Part shown: in pieces, positions 43,235-55,111 of the stretch
How positions within the stretch are numbered: position 1 is the stretch's first letter
How the letters are laid out: every line of letters begins with the position of its first letter
Assembly (NCBI RefSeq): GCF_020532625.1
Contig: NZ_JAJAUY010000001.1
Location: 62,001-126,000, forward strand
Length of the DNA stretch: 64,000 nucleotides
Direction: 5' to 3'
Source: Streptomyces antimicrobicus
Lineage (GTDB): Bacteria > Actinomycetota > Actinomycetes > Streptomycetales > Streptomycetaceae
Translations under genes and position numbers: made by a program
Notes under the pieces: model-generated
What the model was told of the DNA's origin: nothing
Seen by the model: only the letters and a program-made list of their open reading frames with translations
Databases searched by the model: none

Positions 43235-43281
43235 CGTACGGGGCGGGCGCTGGACCGGACGCGGACCGCCCGCCCCGTACG
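43235..43281 (-). terminator. Hairpin between treS and mak
   Basis: Perfect 15-bp stem (43235-43249 with 43267-43281) and a 17-nt loop, just 5 bp after the treS stop. It could lower expression of mak and glgB relative to glgE-treS, or end a treS-only message. Confidence 0.65.
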
Positions 43282-43286
43282 CGTTG

Positions 43287-44977
<1,691 letters not shown>

Positions 44978-44981
<4 letters not shown>

Positions 44982-46972
44982 GTGGTGGGTGACCCTCCGG
45001 TGGGCGGGGACGGTCGCAGAGCGGTCAGGACGTGCGCGGGGGTCCGGCCCGGCTCCAGTCGCACGTAGTTCGCCCTGCCCCAGTGATAGGTCTCGCCCGT
45101 GAGCTCGTCGCGCACGGTGAGGGACCCGTGCCAGTCGAGGCCGAGTACCGGCATGTCCAACGAGACCGTCGCCTCCTGGGTGTGGTGCGGATCGAGGTTG
45201 ACGACCACCAGTACGGAATTGCTTCCGCTGTGCTTCGAATAAGCGATCACCTGGTCGTTGTCGGTCTCGTGGAAATGGAGGTCGCGCAGCTGCTGGAGCG
45301 CCGGGTTGCGCCGCCGCAGCCGGTTGAGCCGGGTGATCAGCGGGGCGATCGTGCGGCCCTCGCGGTCGGCCGCCGCCCAGTCCCGCGGCTTGAACTGGTA
45401 CTTCTCCGAGTCCAGGTACTCCTCCGAGCCCTCCCGCAGCGGGGTGTTCTCGCACAGCTCGTAGCCGGCGTACACGCCCCAGGTGGGGGAGAGGGTGGCG
45501 GCGAGGACGGCACGGACCTCGAAGGCGGGCCGGCCGCCGTGCTGGAGGTAGGCGTGCAGGATGTCCGGGGTGTTGACGAAGAAGTTCGGGCGCATCGCCG
45601 CGGCCGACGCCGGGCCCGCCAGCTCGGTCAGGTACTCCGTGAGCTCCTGCTTGGTGTTGCGCCAGGTGAAGTACGTGTACGACTGCTGGAAGCCGATCGC
45701 GGCCAGGGTGCGCATCATCGCGGGCCGGGTGAAGGCCTCGGCCAGGAAGATCACGTCCGGGTCGGCCCGGTTGATCTCGCCGATCACCTTCTCCCAGAAC
45801 ACCACCGGCTTGGTGTGCGGATTGTCGACCCGGAAGATCCGCACCCCGTGGTCCATCCAGTGCCGCAGCACCCGGACCGTCTCCTGGACGATCCCGGCCA
45901 TGTCGGTGTCGAAGTGGACCGGGTAGATGTCCTGGTACTTCTTCGGCGGGTTCTCGGCGTAGGCGATGGTGCCGTCGGCCCGGTGCCGGAACCACTCCGG
46001 ATGCTTGTGCACCCACGGATGGTCGGGCGAGCACTGCAGCGCGAAGTCCAGGGCCACCTCCAGGCGCAGCTCCCGGGCCCGCCGCACGAAGTGGTCGAAG
46101 TCCTCCAGGGTGCCCAGATCGGGGTGGACCGCGTCGTGCCCGCCCTCCGGCGAGCCGATCGCCCACGGCACCCCCGGGTCCCAACTCCCCGCCGACAAGG
46201 TGTTGTTGGGGCCCTTGCGGTAGGTGGTGCCGATGGGGTGGATCGGCGGCAGGTAGACGACGTCGAAGCCCATCGCGGCGATGGCCGTCAGCCGCTCGGC
46301 GGCGGTGCGGAAGGTGCCGCTCACCGGCGGCCGGCCCTCCTCCAGCACGGCCCCCTCGGACCGCGGGAAGAACTCGTACCACGAGCCGAACAGCGCCCGC
46401 TTGCGCTCCACCAGCAGCGGCAGCGCCTTCGCCGACGACACCAGCTCCCGGTACGGCTTGCGGGCGAAGGCGGCGTCCACCGGCTCGGCCAGCGCGGCCG
46501 CCAGCCGCGACTGCGCGGGCCGCTCCTCGTCCCGCATCGCGTCGGCCGCGGCGAGCACCGCCTCGCGGCCGTCCTTCTTGGGGATCCGGGCCGCGGCCTT
46601 CTCGTAGAGCTCGGCGCCCTCCAGCAGCACCAGCTCGGTGTCGATGCCCGCCGGGATCTTGATCTTCGCCGCCGCCCGCCAGGTGGCGACCGGATCGCTC
46701 CAGGCCTCGACGGTGTACGTCCACCGCCCCTCCACGTCCGCGCTGACCCTGGCCCCCCACCGGTCGGTGCCCGGGGCCAGCTCGCGCAGCCGGACCCCCG
46801 GCCGGGCCCGGCCGCTCGGGTCGCGCAGGACGACCTGGGCGGCCACCGCCTCGTGCCCCTCCCGGAACACGGTGGCGGAGATCTCGAAGACCTCGTCCAC
46901 GACCGCCTTGGCGGGTCTGGTGCCGCAGTCGACGGCAGGGCGGACGTCCAGCACGGGAATGCGACCGATCAT
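44978..46972 (-). CDS. glgE: Alpha-1,4-glucan:maltose-1-phosphate maltosyltransferase GlgE
   Basis: GlgE of 664 residues extends alpha-1,4-glucans with maltosyl units from maltose 1-phosphate. An N-terminal beta-sandwich domain ([21 protein letters not shown]) precedes the GH13 barrel. [19 protein letters not shown] holds the nucleophile Asp, [12 protein letters not shown] the Glu and FVNTPDILH the third Asp; [12 protein letters not shown] is also GlgE-typical. ATG 46972 has AGGTGA 7 bases upstream. First gene of the operon, divergent from glgP across a 479-bp gap. Streptomycetes often carry two GlgE copies; the second is outside this window. Confidence 0.96.
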
Positions 46973-47451
46973 GATGGGATCACCTGGGGGCAGTTCGCAG
47001 GGCTCGGTGACAACACTCGGGCCGGGGGTCCGGCCGGTGGGGCATGCTCTGTTCGCTCTGTTTCTAGCCGCTCCGTGGACGGCTGCGCTGCGGGCATGGC
47101 CGCTCCTGTCCGCGTTCACTCGGGTGGCGGGGAGAGGTGGGGGGCGTGTGCGCCGTGCTCGGTACCCGGGGAGCCCTTCCCACTCCCGGGCCCGGCAATC
47201 CGCGCGCTTGGTTAACTACTAGTACGTAGTCGGTCACGCAAGGGGTTGGTCCCGGCCCGACAATCACCCAGGCTTCGTCAAGTCGACGTACGGCCAGGAC
47301 CACCGAAGGAGTGCCTCGCCGAACGGTCCGCCGGGGCCGCCGGACGCCATGGCCGCCGCTGCCGACCGGCGCTAGCCTTCCGGGGGTGATGCGCGGACGC
47401 ACAGCGTGGTGTGCCCGCTTTCGATCCGTCACCCCTGCGAAGGTGGAACAC
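46973..47451. other. 479-bp region between divergent glgE and glgP
   Basis: No gene is supported here. An AT-rich patch at 47212-47242 holds the dyad ACTAC-6-GTAGT (47215-47230) and, on the minus strand, TTGCGT (47237-47242) about 18 bp from TAGTTA (47213-47218), a plausible glgE promoter. The rest is GC-rich leader; GAAGGTGGA before GTG 47452 is the glgP ribosome site. Confidence 0.55.
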
Positions 47452-50100
47452 GTGAAGGCTATCCGTCGATTCACCGTGCGCCCCGTCCTGCCGGGACCCT
47501 TGCTGCCGCTCTCCGACCTCGCGCGCAACCTGCGCTGGTCGTGGCACGTGGAAACCCGCGAACTCTTCCAGTCCGTCGATCCCGAGGGATGGCAGGCCGC
47601 CGGAGGCGACCCCGTCCGGCTGCTCGGATCCGTGTCCGCCACCCGCCTCGAAGAACTGGCCGCGGATCGGAGGTTCCTGCGGCGCCTCGCCGCCGCGGCC
47701 GCCGATCTCGACGACTATCTGAACGGGGAGAGGTGGTACCAGGCGCGGGCCCGGCACGCCCCCGTCCCCCTGCCCGCCTCCTTGGCCTATTTCTCACCCG
47801 AGTTCGGCATCACCGCCGCCCTGCCCCAGTACTCCGGAGGCCTGGGGATCCTGGCCGGCGACCACCTCAAGGCCGCCAGCGACCTCGGCGTCCCGCTGAT
47901 CGGCGTCGGACTGCTGTACCGGCACGGCTACTTCCGCCAGTCCCTGTCCCGGGACGGCTGGCAGCAGGAGCACTACCCGGTCCTCGACCCCAACGAGCTG
48001 CCCGTCTCCCTGCTGCGCGCCGAGGACGGCAGCGCGGCCCGCGTCACCCTGACGCTGCCCGGCGGCCGCTCGCTGCACGCCCACGTCTGGCAGGCGCGCG
48101 TCGGTCGGGTCCCGCTGCTACTGCTCGACTCCGACGTCGAGGACAACGACGCCGGAGCGCGCGAGGTGACCGACCGGCTCTACGGCGGCGGCAGCGACCA
48201 CCGCCTGCTCCAGGAGATGCTGCTGGGCATCGGCGGGGTGCGCGCCGTGCGGACGTACTGCGCCCTGACCGGTCACCCCGCGCCCGAGGTCTTCCACACC
48301 AACGAGGGACACGCCGGGTTCCTCGGACTGGAGCGCATGAGGGAACTCGCGGGCGAGCACGGCCTCGACTTCGACGCCGCCGTCGAAGCCGTCCGGGCCG
48401 GCACCCTGTTCACCACCCACACCCCCGTCCCCGCCGGCATCGACCGGTTCGAGCGCGGGCTGGTGGCCCGGCACTTCGGCGACGGCGCGGAACTGCCCGG
48501 CCTGCCCGTCGAGCGGATCCTGGAACTGGGCGCCGAGACCTACCCCGGCGGCGACCCGGCCGTCTTCAACATGGCGGTCATGGGCCTGCGGCTGGCCCAG
48601 CGGGCCAACGGGGTCTCCACCCTGCACGGAGCCGTCTCCCGCGAGATGTTCGCGGGCCTGTGGCCCGGCTTCGACCCCGCCGACATCCCCATCACCTCCG
48701 TCACCAACGGGGTGCACGCCCCGACCTGGGTGGCCCCGGAGGTCATGCGGCTCGGCGCCCGCCAGATCGGCGCCGGGCGCACCGAGGACGCCCTGTCGGT
48801 GGGCGGGTCCCAGCGCTGGGACGCCGTCTCCGAGATCCCCGACCAGGACATCTGGGACCTGCGCCGGGCCCTGCGCGAGCAGCTCGTGACGGAGGTGCGG
48901 GACCGGCTGCGCGCCTCCTGGCGCCAGCGCGGCGCGGGCGCGGCGGAGCTGGGCTGGGTGGACTCCGTCCTCGACCCGGACGTGCTGACCATCGGCTTCG
49001 CCCGCCGCGTCCCCTCGTACAAGCGGCTCACGCTGATGCTGCGCGACCCCGAGCGGCTGCGGCGGCTGCTGCTGGACCCCGAGCGGCCCGTCCAGATCGT
49101 GGTCGCGGGCAAGGCCCACCCGGCCGACGACGGGGGCAAGCGGCTGGTCCAGGAGCTGGTGCGGTTCGCCGACGACCCGGCCGTACGGCACCGGATCGTG
49201 TTCCTGCCGGACTACGGCATGGCCATGGCGCAGAAGCTCTACCCCGGCTGCGACGTCTGGCTGAACAACCCGCTCCGGCCGCTGGAGGCCTGCGGCACCA
49301 GCGGGATGAAGGCCGCCCTCAACGGCTGCCTGAACCTCTCCGTGCTGGACGGCTGGTGGGACGAGTGGTTCGAGCCGGACTTCGGCTGGGCCATCCCGAC
49401 CGCCGACGGCGACGCCACGGACGAGGAGCGGCGCGACGACCTGGAGGCCGCGGCCCTGTACGAGCTGCTGGAGCAGCACGTGACCCCGCGGTTCTACGAC
49501 CGCTCCGGGCGCGGCGCGCTGCCCGTGCGCTGGATCGAGATGGTCCGGCGGACCCTGGTCTCGCTGGGGCCCAAGGTGCTGGCGGGCCGCATGGTGCGCG
49601 AGTACGTGGAGCGGCTCTACGCGCCCGCCGCCGCCGCGCACCGCGCCCTGGACCCGGCGGCCGCCCGGGAACTGGCCGCCTGGAAGGCCCGGGTCCGCTC
49701 GTGCTGGCCGGGCGTGCGGGTCGACCACGTCGAGGCCCTGGCCGCCACCCCGGTCAACGGCACGGCCGAGCTCGGCGCCACCTTGACCCTGCGGGTGCAG
49801 GTCTCGCTGGACGGGCTGACGCCCGACGACATCGAGGTGCAGGCCGTCGCGGGGACGGTGGACGCCGAGGACGTCATCCGCGACGCCCGAGGCTTCCCGC
49901 TCAAGCCCGCCGCCGGGCCGGACCTGGAGGGGCGCCGGCTGTACGAGGGCCCGCTCGCCCTGGACCGCACGGGCCCCTTCGGCTACACCGTCCGCATCCT
50001 GCCCTCCCACCCGCTGCTGGCCAGCCCCGCCGAACTGGGTCTGATGGCCACCCCGCCGGTCACGGGCGCCGGCGCCGAACCGGGCGTCCTGCTCCGCTGA
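47452..50100 (+). CDS. glgP: Alpha-glucan (glycogen) phosphorylase
   Basis: GT35 phosphorylase of 882 residues releasing glucose 1-phosphate from alpha-glucan. The N-terminal 120 residues (AIRRFTVRPVLPGPLLPLSDLARNLRWSW) are the DUF3417 region of the long actinobacterial and archaeal type. The PLP lysine lies in LEACGTSGMKAALNGCLNLS, with FVEDYDVS replaced by KLYPGCDVWLNNPLRPLEA as usual in this subclass. GTG 47452 has a GAAGGTGG ribosome site 6 bases upstream. It is divergent from the GlgE operon and provides the degradative arm. Confidence 0.95.
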   Translation: MKAIRRFTVRPVLPGPLLPLSDLARNLRWSWHVETRELFQSVDPEGWQAAGGDPVRLLGSVSATRLEELAADRRFLRRLAAAAADLDDYLNGERWYQARARHAPVPLPASLAYFSPEFGITAALPQYSGGLGILAGDHLKAASDLGVPLIGVGLLYRHGYFRQSLSRDGWQQEHYPVLDPNELPVSLLRAEDGSAARVTLTLPGGRSLHAHVWQARVGRVPLLLLDSDVEDNDAGAREVTDRLYGGGSDHRLLQEMLLGIGGVRAVRTYCALTGHPAPEVFHTNEGHAGFLGLERMRELAGEHGLDFDAAVEAVRAGTLFTTHTPVPAGIDRFERGLVARHFGDGAELPGLPVERILELGAETYPGGDPAVFNMAVMGLRLAQRANGVSTLHGAVSREMFAGLWPGFDPADIPITSVTNGVHAPTWVAPEVMRLGARQIGAGRTEDALSVGGSQRWDAVSEIPDQDIWDLRRALREQLVTEVRDRLRASWRQRGAGAAELGWVDSVLDPDVLTIGFARRVPSYKRLTLMLRDPERLRRLLLDPERPVQIVVAGKAHPADDGGKRLVQELVRFADDPAVRHRIVFLPDYGMAMAQKLYPGCDVWLNNPLRPLEACGTSGMKAALNGCLNLSVLDGWWDEWFEPDFGWAIPTADGDATDEERRDDLEAAALYELLEQHVTPRFYDRSGRGALPVRWIEMVRRTLVSLGPKVLAGRMVREYVERLYAPAAAAHRALDPAAARELAAWKARVRSCWPGVRVDHVEALAATPVNGTAELGATLTLRVQVSLDGLTPDDIEVQAVAGTVDAEDVIRDARGFPLKPAAGPDLEGRRLYEGPLALDRTGPFGYTVRILPSHPLLASPAELGLMATPPVTGAGAEPGVLLR

Positions 50101-50265
50101 CCCCCCTTGCGTCCCCGGCCGCGTACGGACCACCGGCCGGGGACGACCGGGTGAACCTGGCCGCGACGAGATGCGCTGAAAGGTTTCTGCGGCGGGGGGC
50201 GCTCCTACGCTCCGTCGGGGATGCCAACCGGACCGGCATCACGACGTGGAAGAACGGACACCCTC

Positions 50266-50793
50266 ATGCGTCTTCGCACCACCGCGGCCGCCTTCGCCGG
50301 GGCCCTCGCTCTCGTCCTGCCCACCGCCGCCCAGGCCCTGGCCGACGACGGCGGATTCAGCTACACGTTCGTCGACAAGAACGGCAAGGAGCAGCCCGCG
50401 CAGCTGCGGGACGTCCCGAGCGACACCTGCATGCAGCTCCAGCACACCTCCGCCGAGGGCCCGGCGCTGTCGGTGGCCAACCACACCGACGCCGTCGCGC
50501 TGCTCTTCGACAACGCCCAGTGCCAGGGCGAGCCCCGCGCGGTCGCCGGGCCGGGCGAGCGCCACACCGACGTGAACGCCGTCGCGGTGGTCTTCGAGGC
50601 GGCGCAGAAGGCCGACGCGGAGTCCGGCCCGGCCAAGCAGGAGTCCCAGGAGTCGCAGGAGTCCCAGGCTCCCGCCGCCGACGAGGCCGCCGACGAGGCC
50701 GCCGTGGAGGAGCCGGCCGACGTGGTCGACGAGGCGGACGACGAGCTGGACGACGAGGACTTCTTCGCGACCGTCTTCCGCGCCCTCGACTGA
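50266..50793 (+). CDS. Secreted acidic protein, function unknown
   Basis: Exported protein of 175 residues. MRLRTTAAAFAGALALVLPTAAQALAD is a Sec signal with an ALA-D cleavage site near 26. The middle part (SYTFVDKNGKEQPAQLRDVPSDTCMQL to NAVAVVFEAA) has two Cys, likely one disulfide, and looks like a small beta domain. The last 60 residues are a repetitive QESQESQES stretch followed by an extremely acidic tail (VVDEADDELDDEDFF). There is no clear ribosome site. A strong terminator follows. It lies between glgP and a convergent protease gene. Confidence 0.8.
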   Translation: MRLRTTAAAFAGALALVLPTAAQALADDGGFSYTFVDKNGKEQPAQLRDVPSDTCMQLQHTSAEGPALSVANHTDAVALLFDNAQCQGEPRAVAGPGERHTDVNAVAVVFEAAQKADAESGPAKQESQESQESQAPAADEAADEAAVEEPADVVDEADDELDDEDFFATVFRALD

Positions 50794-50835
50794 CGCACCG
50801 GCCGCCGGCACGCCGGCCGGCGCGGACATGGAACA

Positions 50836-50870
50836 GGGCCGCCCGGGGAGGGTCTCTCCCCGGGCGGCCC
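50836..50870. terminator. Bidirectional terminator after 50.8 kb
   Basis: Perfect 15-bp stem (50836-50850, GGGCCGCCCGGGGAG, with 50856-50870) and a 5-nt loop between convergent stops at 50793 and 50883. Confidence 0.9.
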
Positions 50871-50882
50871 CGCGTCGTGCTG

Positions 50883-53153
50883 CTAGAAGGTGAGCTTCCA
50901 GCTGTTGATGTAGCCGGTGTCGGCCGCGTACACGTCCTTCACCCGCAGCTTCCAGACACCGTTCGCGACCTCGGAGGAGGCGTTGACGGTGTAGCTGGCC
51001 ACCACGTTGTCGGCGGAGTCCGACCCGGAGGAGTTCTTCAGCCGGTAGGCCGTGCCGTCGGGCGCGACGAGGTCGATCTGGAGGTCACCGCGGTAGGTGT
51101 GGACGATGTTGACGTCCACCTTCAGGGTGCTCGGCGCGTTGCCGGAACGGGTCACCGTGATCGGGGACTCGACCTGGCCGCTGTCCGGGATCTGGTAGTC
51201 GGCCGTGTTCTCGAAGACGTTCGGCTGCGTGGTGCCGACGGTCCAGGTGAACGACGCCGTCCCGGTCTGGTTGGCCGCGTCGCGGACGGTCACGGTCACG
51301 TTGTACGTGCCCGCGGTGCTCGCGGTGCCGCTGATCAGACCCGTGGAGGAGTTGATCGACAGCCCCGTGGGCAGGCCGGTGGCCGAGTAGCTCAGGGCAC
51401 CGGGGTTGGTGCTGCTGGCCTGGATCTGCAGGTTCACGGCGCTGCCGGTGACCGTGTTCTGGTTGCCGGGGTTGGTGACCGACACGCCCTGGACCACGCG
51501 GGAGCCGACGTTGATCGCCGCCCAGGCGTTGGCGGCGTTGTTGTACGTCGCCGAACCGGCGCCGTACAGGTCGGCCGCGGCCTGGAGGGTCGCCGTACGG
51601 GCGGCCGCGTAGTTGGTGTTGGACTTGAAGTAGCCGACCGTCAGGGCGCGGAACCAGATCTTCGCGGCGGCCTCGCGGCCGATGGCCGTGACCGGCAGGC
51701 CGTCGGAGGTCGGCGAGTCGTAGCTCACGCCGTTGATGACCTTGGCGCCGGAGCCCTCGGACGCCAGGTAGAACCAGTGGTTGGCCGGGCCCGAGGAGTA
51801 GTGGACGTCGATGCCGCCGAGGCCGGAGTACCAGGCGTCCTTGGAGGAGCCGTCCTTGCTCGGCTTGTCCATGTAGCGCAGCGGGGTGCCGTTGCCGCGG
51901 ATGTCGATCTTCTCGCCGACCAGGTAGTCGCCGACGTCCTGCGGGTTGTTGGCGTAGAACTCGACGGCCGCCGCCATGATGTCGGAGGTCGCCTCGTTCA
52001 GACCGCCCGGCTCACCGCTGTAGGTCATGTTGCCGGTGACCGAGGTCAGACCGTGGGTCATCTCGTGGGCGGCGACGTCGATCGAGGTGAGCGGCTTGTT
52101 GTTGCCGTCGCCGTCACCGTAGGTCATGCAGAAGCAGGAGTCGTCCCAGAACGCGTTGACGTAGGCGTTGCCGTAGTGGACCCGGGAGTACGGGGCCACG
52201 CCGTCGTTGCGCAGGCCGTTGCGGCCGTGCACGTTCTTGAAGTAGTGCCACGTCACCTGGGCGCCGTAGTGCGCGTCGGCGCCGGCGGTCTCCACGTTGG
52301 AGGGGCTGCCGTTGCCCCAGACGTCGTCCGGGCCGCTGAAGAGCGTGCCGGTGCCGGAGGAGCCGCGGTTGAGGTTGTACGTCTTGTGGCTGCCGCGGGA
52401 GGCGTCCGTCAGGTTCCAGGTGCTGCCCGACTGCGTGCTCCCGATGGTCACCTGGCCGCTGTACTGCGTGTTGCCGGTGCCCGTCTGCACGGACTGCCAC
52501 TGGGTGATCTTCGCGCCGGTCCGGGCGTCGGTGATCACGTGCAGCCGGCTCGGCGTGCCGTCGTCCTGGAGGCCGCCGACGACGGTCTCGTAGGCCAGGA
52601 CCGGGGCGCCCTCCGCGGCCCAGATCACCTTGCGGGCGCCCTGCTGGGCCTTGGACTCCTTCGAGCCCTCCGCGTTGGCGGCGCCGACCGCCTGGCTCTC
52701 GGCCGCGGCCGGGGCGACGGAGGCCTCGGTGGTGGCCACCTTGATGTCGGCGTTGGTCGCCTTGGTCACGCTGCGGGTGACGCCGTCCTTGGCGTGCACG
52801 GTGAGGTCGCCACCGAGGACGGGCAGGCCGGCGTAGGTCCGCTCGTACGTGGTGTGGGTGGTGCCGTCGGCGTCCTTGACGACATCGCGGACGACCAGCT
52901 TCTCCTGGTCGCCGAGCCCGAGCGCCCGAGCCGCCTGCGCGGTCGTGCCGGTGGCCTCGGCGAGGAGCGTCGCACGCTCCGAGGCGCTGAGCTTGTACGG
53001 GGCGGCGCCCGGGTTCGACCGGGCGGAAGTGGCGGCCTGCGACGCGGTGGCGTCGGCCGAGGCGGTGCCGCCCTGGATGCCTACGGCGAGCAGTGCGGCC
53101 GCGGCGACGAGAGCTCCGGCCGCGGTGACGCGCCGCTGGGGGGTGGGACTCAA
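50883..53153 (-). CDS. Secreted neutral zinc metalloprotease (M4) with P-domain
   Basis: Preproprotease of 756 residues. Order: signal peptide (VTAAGALVAAAALLAVGIQ, cleavage near ASADA), an FTP/PepSY propeptide to about 245, then the thermolysin-type catalytic domain with zinc motif AAHEMTHGL (His363, Glu364, His367) and the third ligand Glu in GGLNEATSDIM, then a putative Ig-like domain (SATGLPTGLSINSSTGLISGTASTAGTYN) and a C-terminal P/proprotein-convertase domain (VDVNIVHTYRGDLQIDLVAP). TTG 53153 with AAGGAG 6 bases upstream decides the start. Equivalent to S. coelicolor SCO5447. Confidence 0.95.
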   Translation of the reverse strand: MSPTPQRRVTAAGALVAAAALLAVGIQGGTASADATASQAATSARSNPGAAPYKLSASERATLLAEATGTTAQAARALGLGDQEKLVVRDVVKDADGTTHTTYERTYAGLPVLGGDLTVHAKDGVTRSVTKATNADIKVATTEASVAPAAAESQAVGAANAEGSKESKAQQGARKVIWAAEGAPVLAYETVVGGLQDDGTPSRLHVITDARTGAKITQWQSVQTGTGNTQYSGQVTIGSTQSGSTWNLTDASRGSHKTYNLNRGSSGTGTLFSGPDDVWGNGSPSNVETAGADAHYGAQVTWHYFKNVHGRNGLRNDGVAPYSRVHYGNAYVNAFWDDSCFCMTYGDGDGNNKPLTSIDVAAHEMTHGLTSVTGNMTYSGEPGGLNEATSDIMAAAVEFYANNPQDVGDYLVGEKIDIRGNGTPLRYMDKPSKDGSSKDAWYSGLGGIDVHYSSGPANHWFYLASEGSGAKVINGVSYDSPTSDGLPVTAIGREAAAKIWFRALTVGYFKSNTNYAAARTATLQAAADLYGAGSATYNNAANAWAAINVGSRVVQGVSVTNPGNQNTVTGSAVNLQIQASSTNPGALSYSATGLPTGLSINSSTGLISGTASTAGTYNVTVTVRDAANQTGTASFTWTVGTTQPNVFENTADYQIPDSGQVESPITVTRSGNAPSTLKVDVNIVHTYRGDLQIDLVAPDGTAYRLKNSSGSDSADNVVASYTVNASSEVANGVWKLRVKDVYAADTGYINSWKLTF

Positions 53154-53547
53154 CGCAGACTCCTTCTGCAGGGGGGTTCCGGTCGGCTGGGTAGGCCGCC
53201 GGGCAGAACAGGCGCTGTGCGAAGTGCGGATCGAACAGTGCCAGCTTCGGCGCACGATGTCAGGGTCGCGTCAAATGATTGGCCGGAATTGGTTCGTTGT
53301 CCGATCAGACGCGTCCGCTATACGAACCCTTCACCTTCGTGTGGCAGGGGCGTACGGGCCGTGCGGGGCGGCATGCGGAACGCCTGGTACCGGCAGCTAA
53401 CGCTTGGGCAACATGAGGCTTCGTTCCGGCGAACGGCACTAACCGTACGGGTGTTTGTCGTACTGTTTCCCGGTGCGTCAGAAGCCCGTCGCCAGGGGAA
53501 GCGTCGGGCGGACGCCGATGTCATCTGACCAGGTGCCAGGGGGGCTC
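53154..53547. other. 394-bp region between the divergent protease and sugar transferase genes
   Basis: No credible gene. It should hold the promoters of both flanking genes; 53280-53480 has AT-rich patches, and TACTGT at 53460-53465 is a -10 candidate for the plus-strand gene, but without a good -35 box. Only weak inverted repeats are seen. Confidence 0.4.
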
Positions 53548-55023
53548 ATGAGGCATGTCCGTTTTCCTGCGCAAAGAGTGGCCGGAGCGGCTGTTGACGG
53601 GACCGGGTCGCTGTGCCGGCTCGGCGACAAGGCCCGCTGGTACCTGCCGGCCGCTGTGATCGCGGACCTCGTCGGCGCCGCCGTCCCGGTCGCCCTCGTC
53701 TTCGAGGCCGCCCAGCAGGCGCGACCCGGCTCCTGCGCCCTCGCCGCGGCCCTCGCCTGGGTGGGCGTGCAGGCGGTGCGCCACCGCTACGACCGGCGCG
53801 CGCTCGGGGAGTCCCGAGGTGCCCTGCCGGTGCTGCACGACTGGCTGATTCTGATCGGTGTCCTGGCCGTCGCCCGCGCCGCCACGGGCGAGAGCACGCC
53901 CCGGCTGGCCGCGCTCGGCGCGCTGCTGCCCGCCCTGCTGATCACCCTGGCCGTACGGAAGCTGACCTACCGGCACCTGTCCGCCGCCCGCCGCGAGGCC
54001 CAGGCCGTCAGCCGGGTGCTGGTGATCGGCGAACCGGCCGCCGCCGAGGACGTCATCGCGCACCTGGCCGCCCGGACCGACCACCCCTACGTCGTCGTGG
54101 GCGTCGTCCCGGTCGGCCCCGGCTCCCTCGACAGCGGGGTGCCGGTCGCGGCGCGGCTCGACGCCGACGGGCCCGGGGCGCCCCTGGGGGACTCGGCCGC
54201 CGTGCTCGCCGCGGTCCGCAACCACCGTGCCGACCTGGTGCTCGTGGCCCCGGGCGCCCGGTTCGGGGGCGAGCGGCTGCGCCGGCTGTCCTGGGCCCTG
54301 CACGACGCGGGGGTGGAACTGGCCGTCTTCCCCGGACTGGTCGAGGTCTCGGTCAAGCGCCTGGAGACCCTCTCCGCCGGCGGCCTGGCCGTGCTGCGCG
54401 TGGCGCCGCCCGTGCGCCGGGGCGCGCAGCCGGTGCTCAAGGCAGCGCTGGACCGGACCGGGGCCGCCGTCGGCCTGGTCCTGCTCGCTCCGGTGTTCCT
54501 GGTGCTGGCCGCCGCGATCCGGCTGGGCTCGCCGGGGCCCGCCTTCTACCGCCAGCGCCGGATCGGCCGCGACGGCGTGCCGTTCGTGATGTGGAAGTTC
54601 CGCACGATGGTGGTGGACGCCGACCGCAAGCGGGCCGAGCTCGCCGGGGCCAACGAGCACGACGGGCTGATGTTCAAGATGCGCCGCGACCCGCGCATCA
54701 CCCGGGTCGGCCGGCTGCTGCGCCGCACCTCGCTGGACGAGCTGCCGCAGCTGTTCAACGTCCTGGTCGGCGACATGTCCCTGGTCGGCCCGCGCCCGCC
54801 GCTGCCGGAGGAGGTGGCGCAGTACGACGAGCTCGCCCTGCGCCGGCTGACCGTACGGCCCGGGATGACCGGGCTGTGGCAGATCAGCGGACGCTCGGAC
54901 CTGTCCTGGGACGAAACGATTCAGCTCGATCTGAGCTATGTCGACAACTGGTCCTTCACCAGCGACGTCGACGTGGTGGCCCGTACGTTCCGCGCCGTCG
55001 TGGACGGGCGCGGAGCGTACTGA
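53548..55023 (+). CDS. Exopolysaccharide polyprenyl-phosphate sugar transferase
   Basis: Membrane-associated initiating transferase of 491 residues that moves a sugar-1-phosphate from a nucleotide sugar to undecaprenyl phosphate. N-terminal hydrophobic helices (VIADLVGAAVPVALVFEAA and others, residues 40-150) precede a Rossmann-like domain (AVSRVLVIGEPAAAEDV). From about 295 lies the bacterial sugar transferase domain, with FVMWKFRTMVVDADRKR, TSLDELPQLFNVLVGDMSLVGPRPP and RPGMTGLWQISGRSDLSW. ATG 53548 follows a GGGGGG stretch by 4 bases. It precedes GDP-fucose genes, consistent with building a fucose-containing surface polymer. Confidence 0.93.
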   Translation: MRHVRFPAQRVAGAAVDGTGSLCRLGDKARWYLPAAVIADLVGAAVPVALVFEAAQQARPGSCALAAALAWVGVQAVRHRYDRRALGESRGALPVLHDWLILIGVLAVARAATGESTPRLAALGALLPALLITLAVRKLTYRHLSAARREAQAVSRVLVIGEPAAAEDVIAHLAARTDHPYVVVGVVPVGPGSLDSGVPVAARLDADGPGAPLGDSAAVLAAVRNHRADLVLVAPGARFGGERLRRLSWALHDAGVELAVFPGLVEVSVKRLETLSAGGLAVLRVAPPVRRGAQPVLKAALDRTGAAVGLVLLAPVFLVLAAAIRLGSPGPAFYRQRRIGRDGVPFVMWKFRTMVVDADRKRAELAGANEHDGLMFKMRRDPRITRVGRLLRRTSLDELPQLFNVLVGDMSLVGPRPPLPEEVAQYDELALRRLTVRPGMTGLWQISGRSDLSWDETIQLDLSYVDNWSFTSDVDVVARTFRAVVDGRGAY

Positions 55024-55111
55024 GCCGCCGGTCGCGTACGTGAGAACAGCCGCCGGACCGGTCCCCGCAGCTGCCCCCGGAGCGGCCCGGGGGCCGGGAC
55101 CGGCCCCCCGG

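Noticed and set aside
47406..53528. 2040-codon plus-strand open frame across glgP and the protease gene
   Set aside because: It arises from very high GC and lack of stop codons; it contains no domain signature and crosses two well-supported genes and a terminator.
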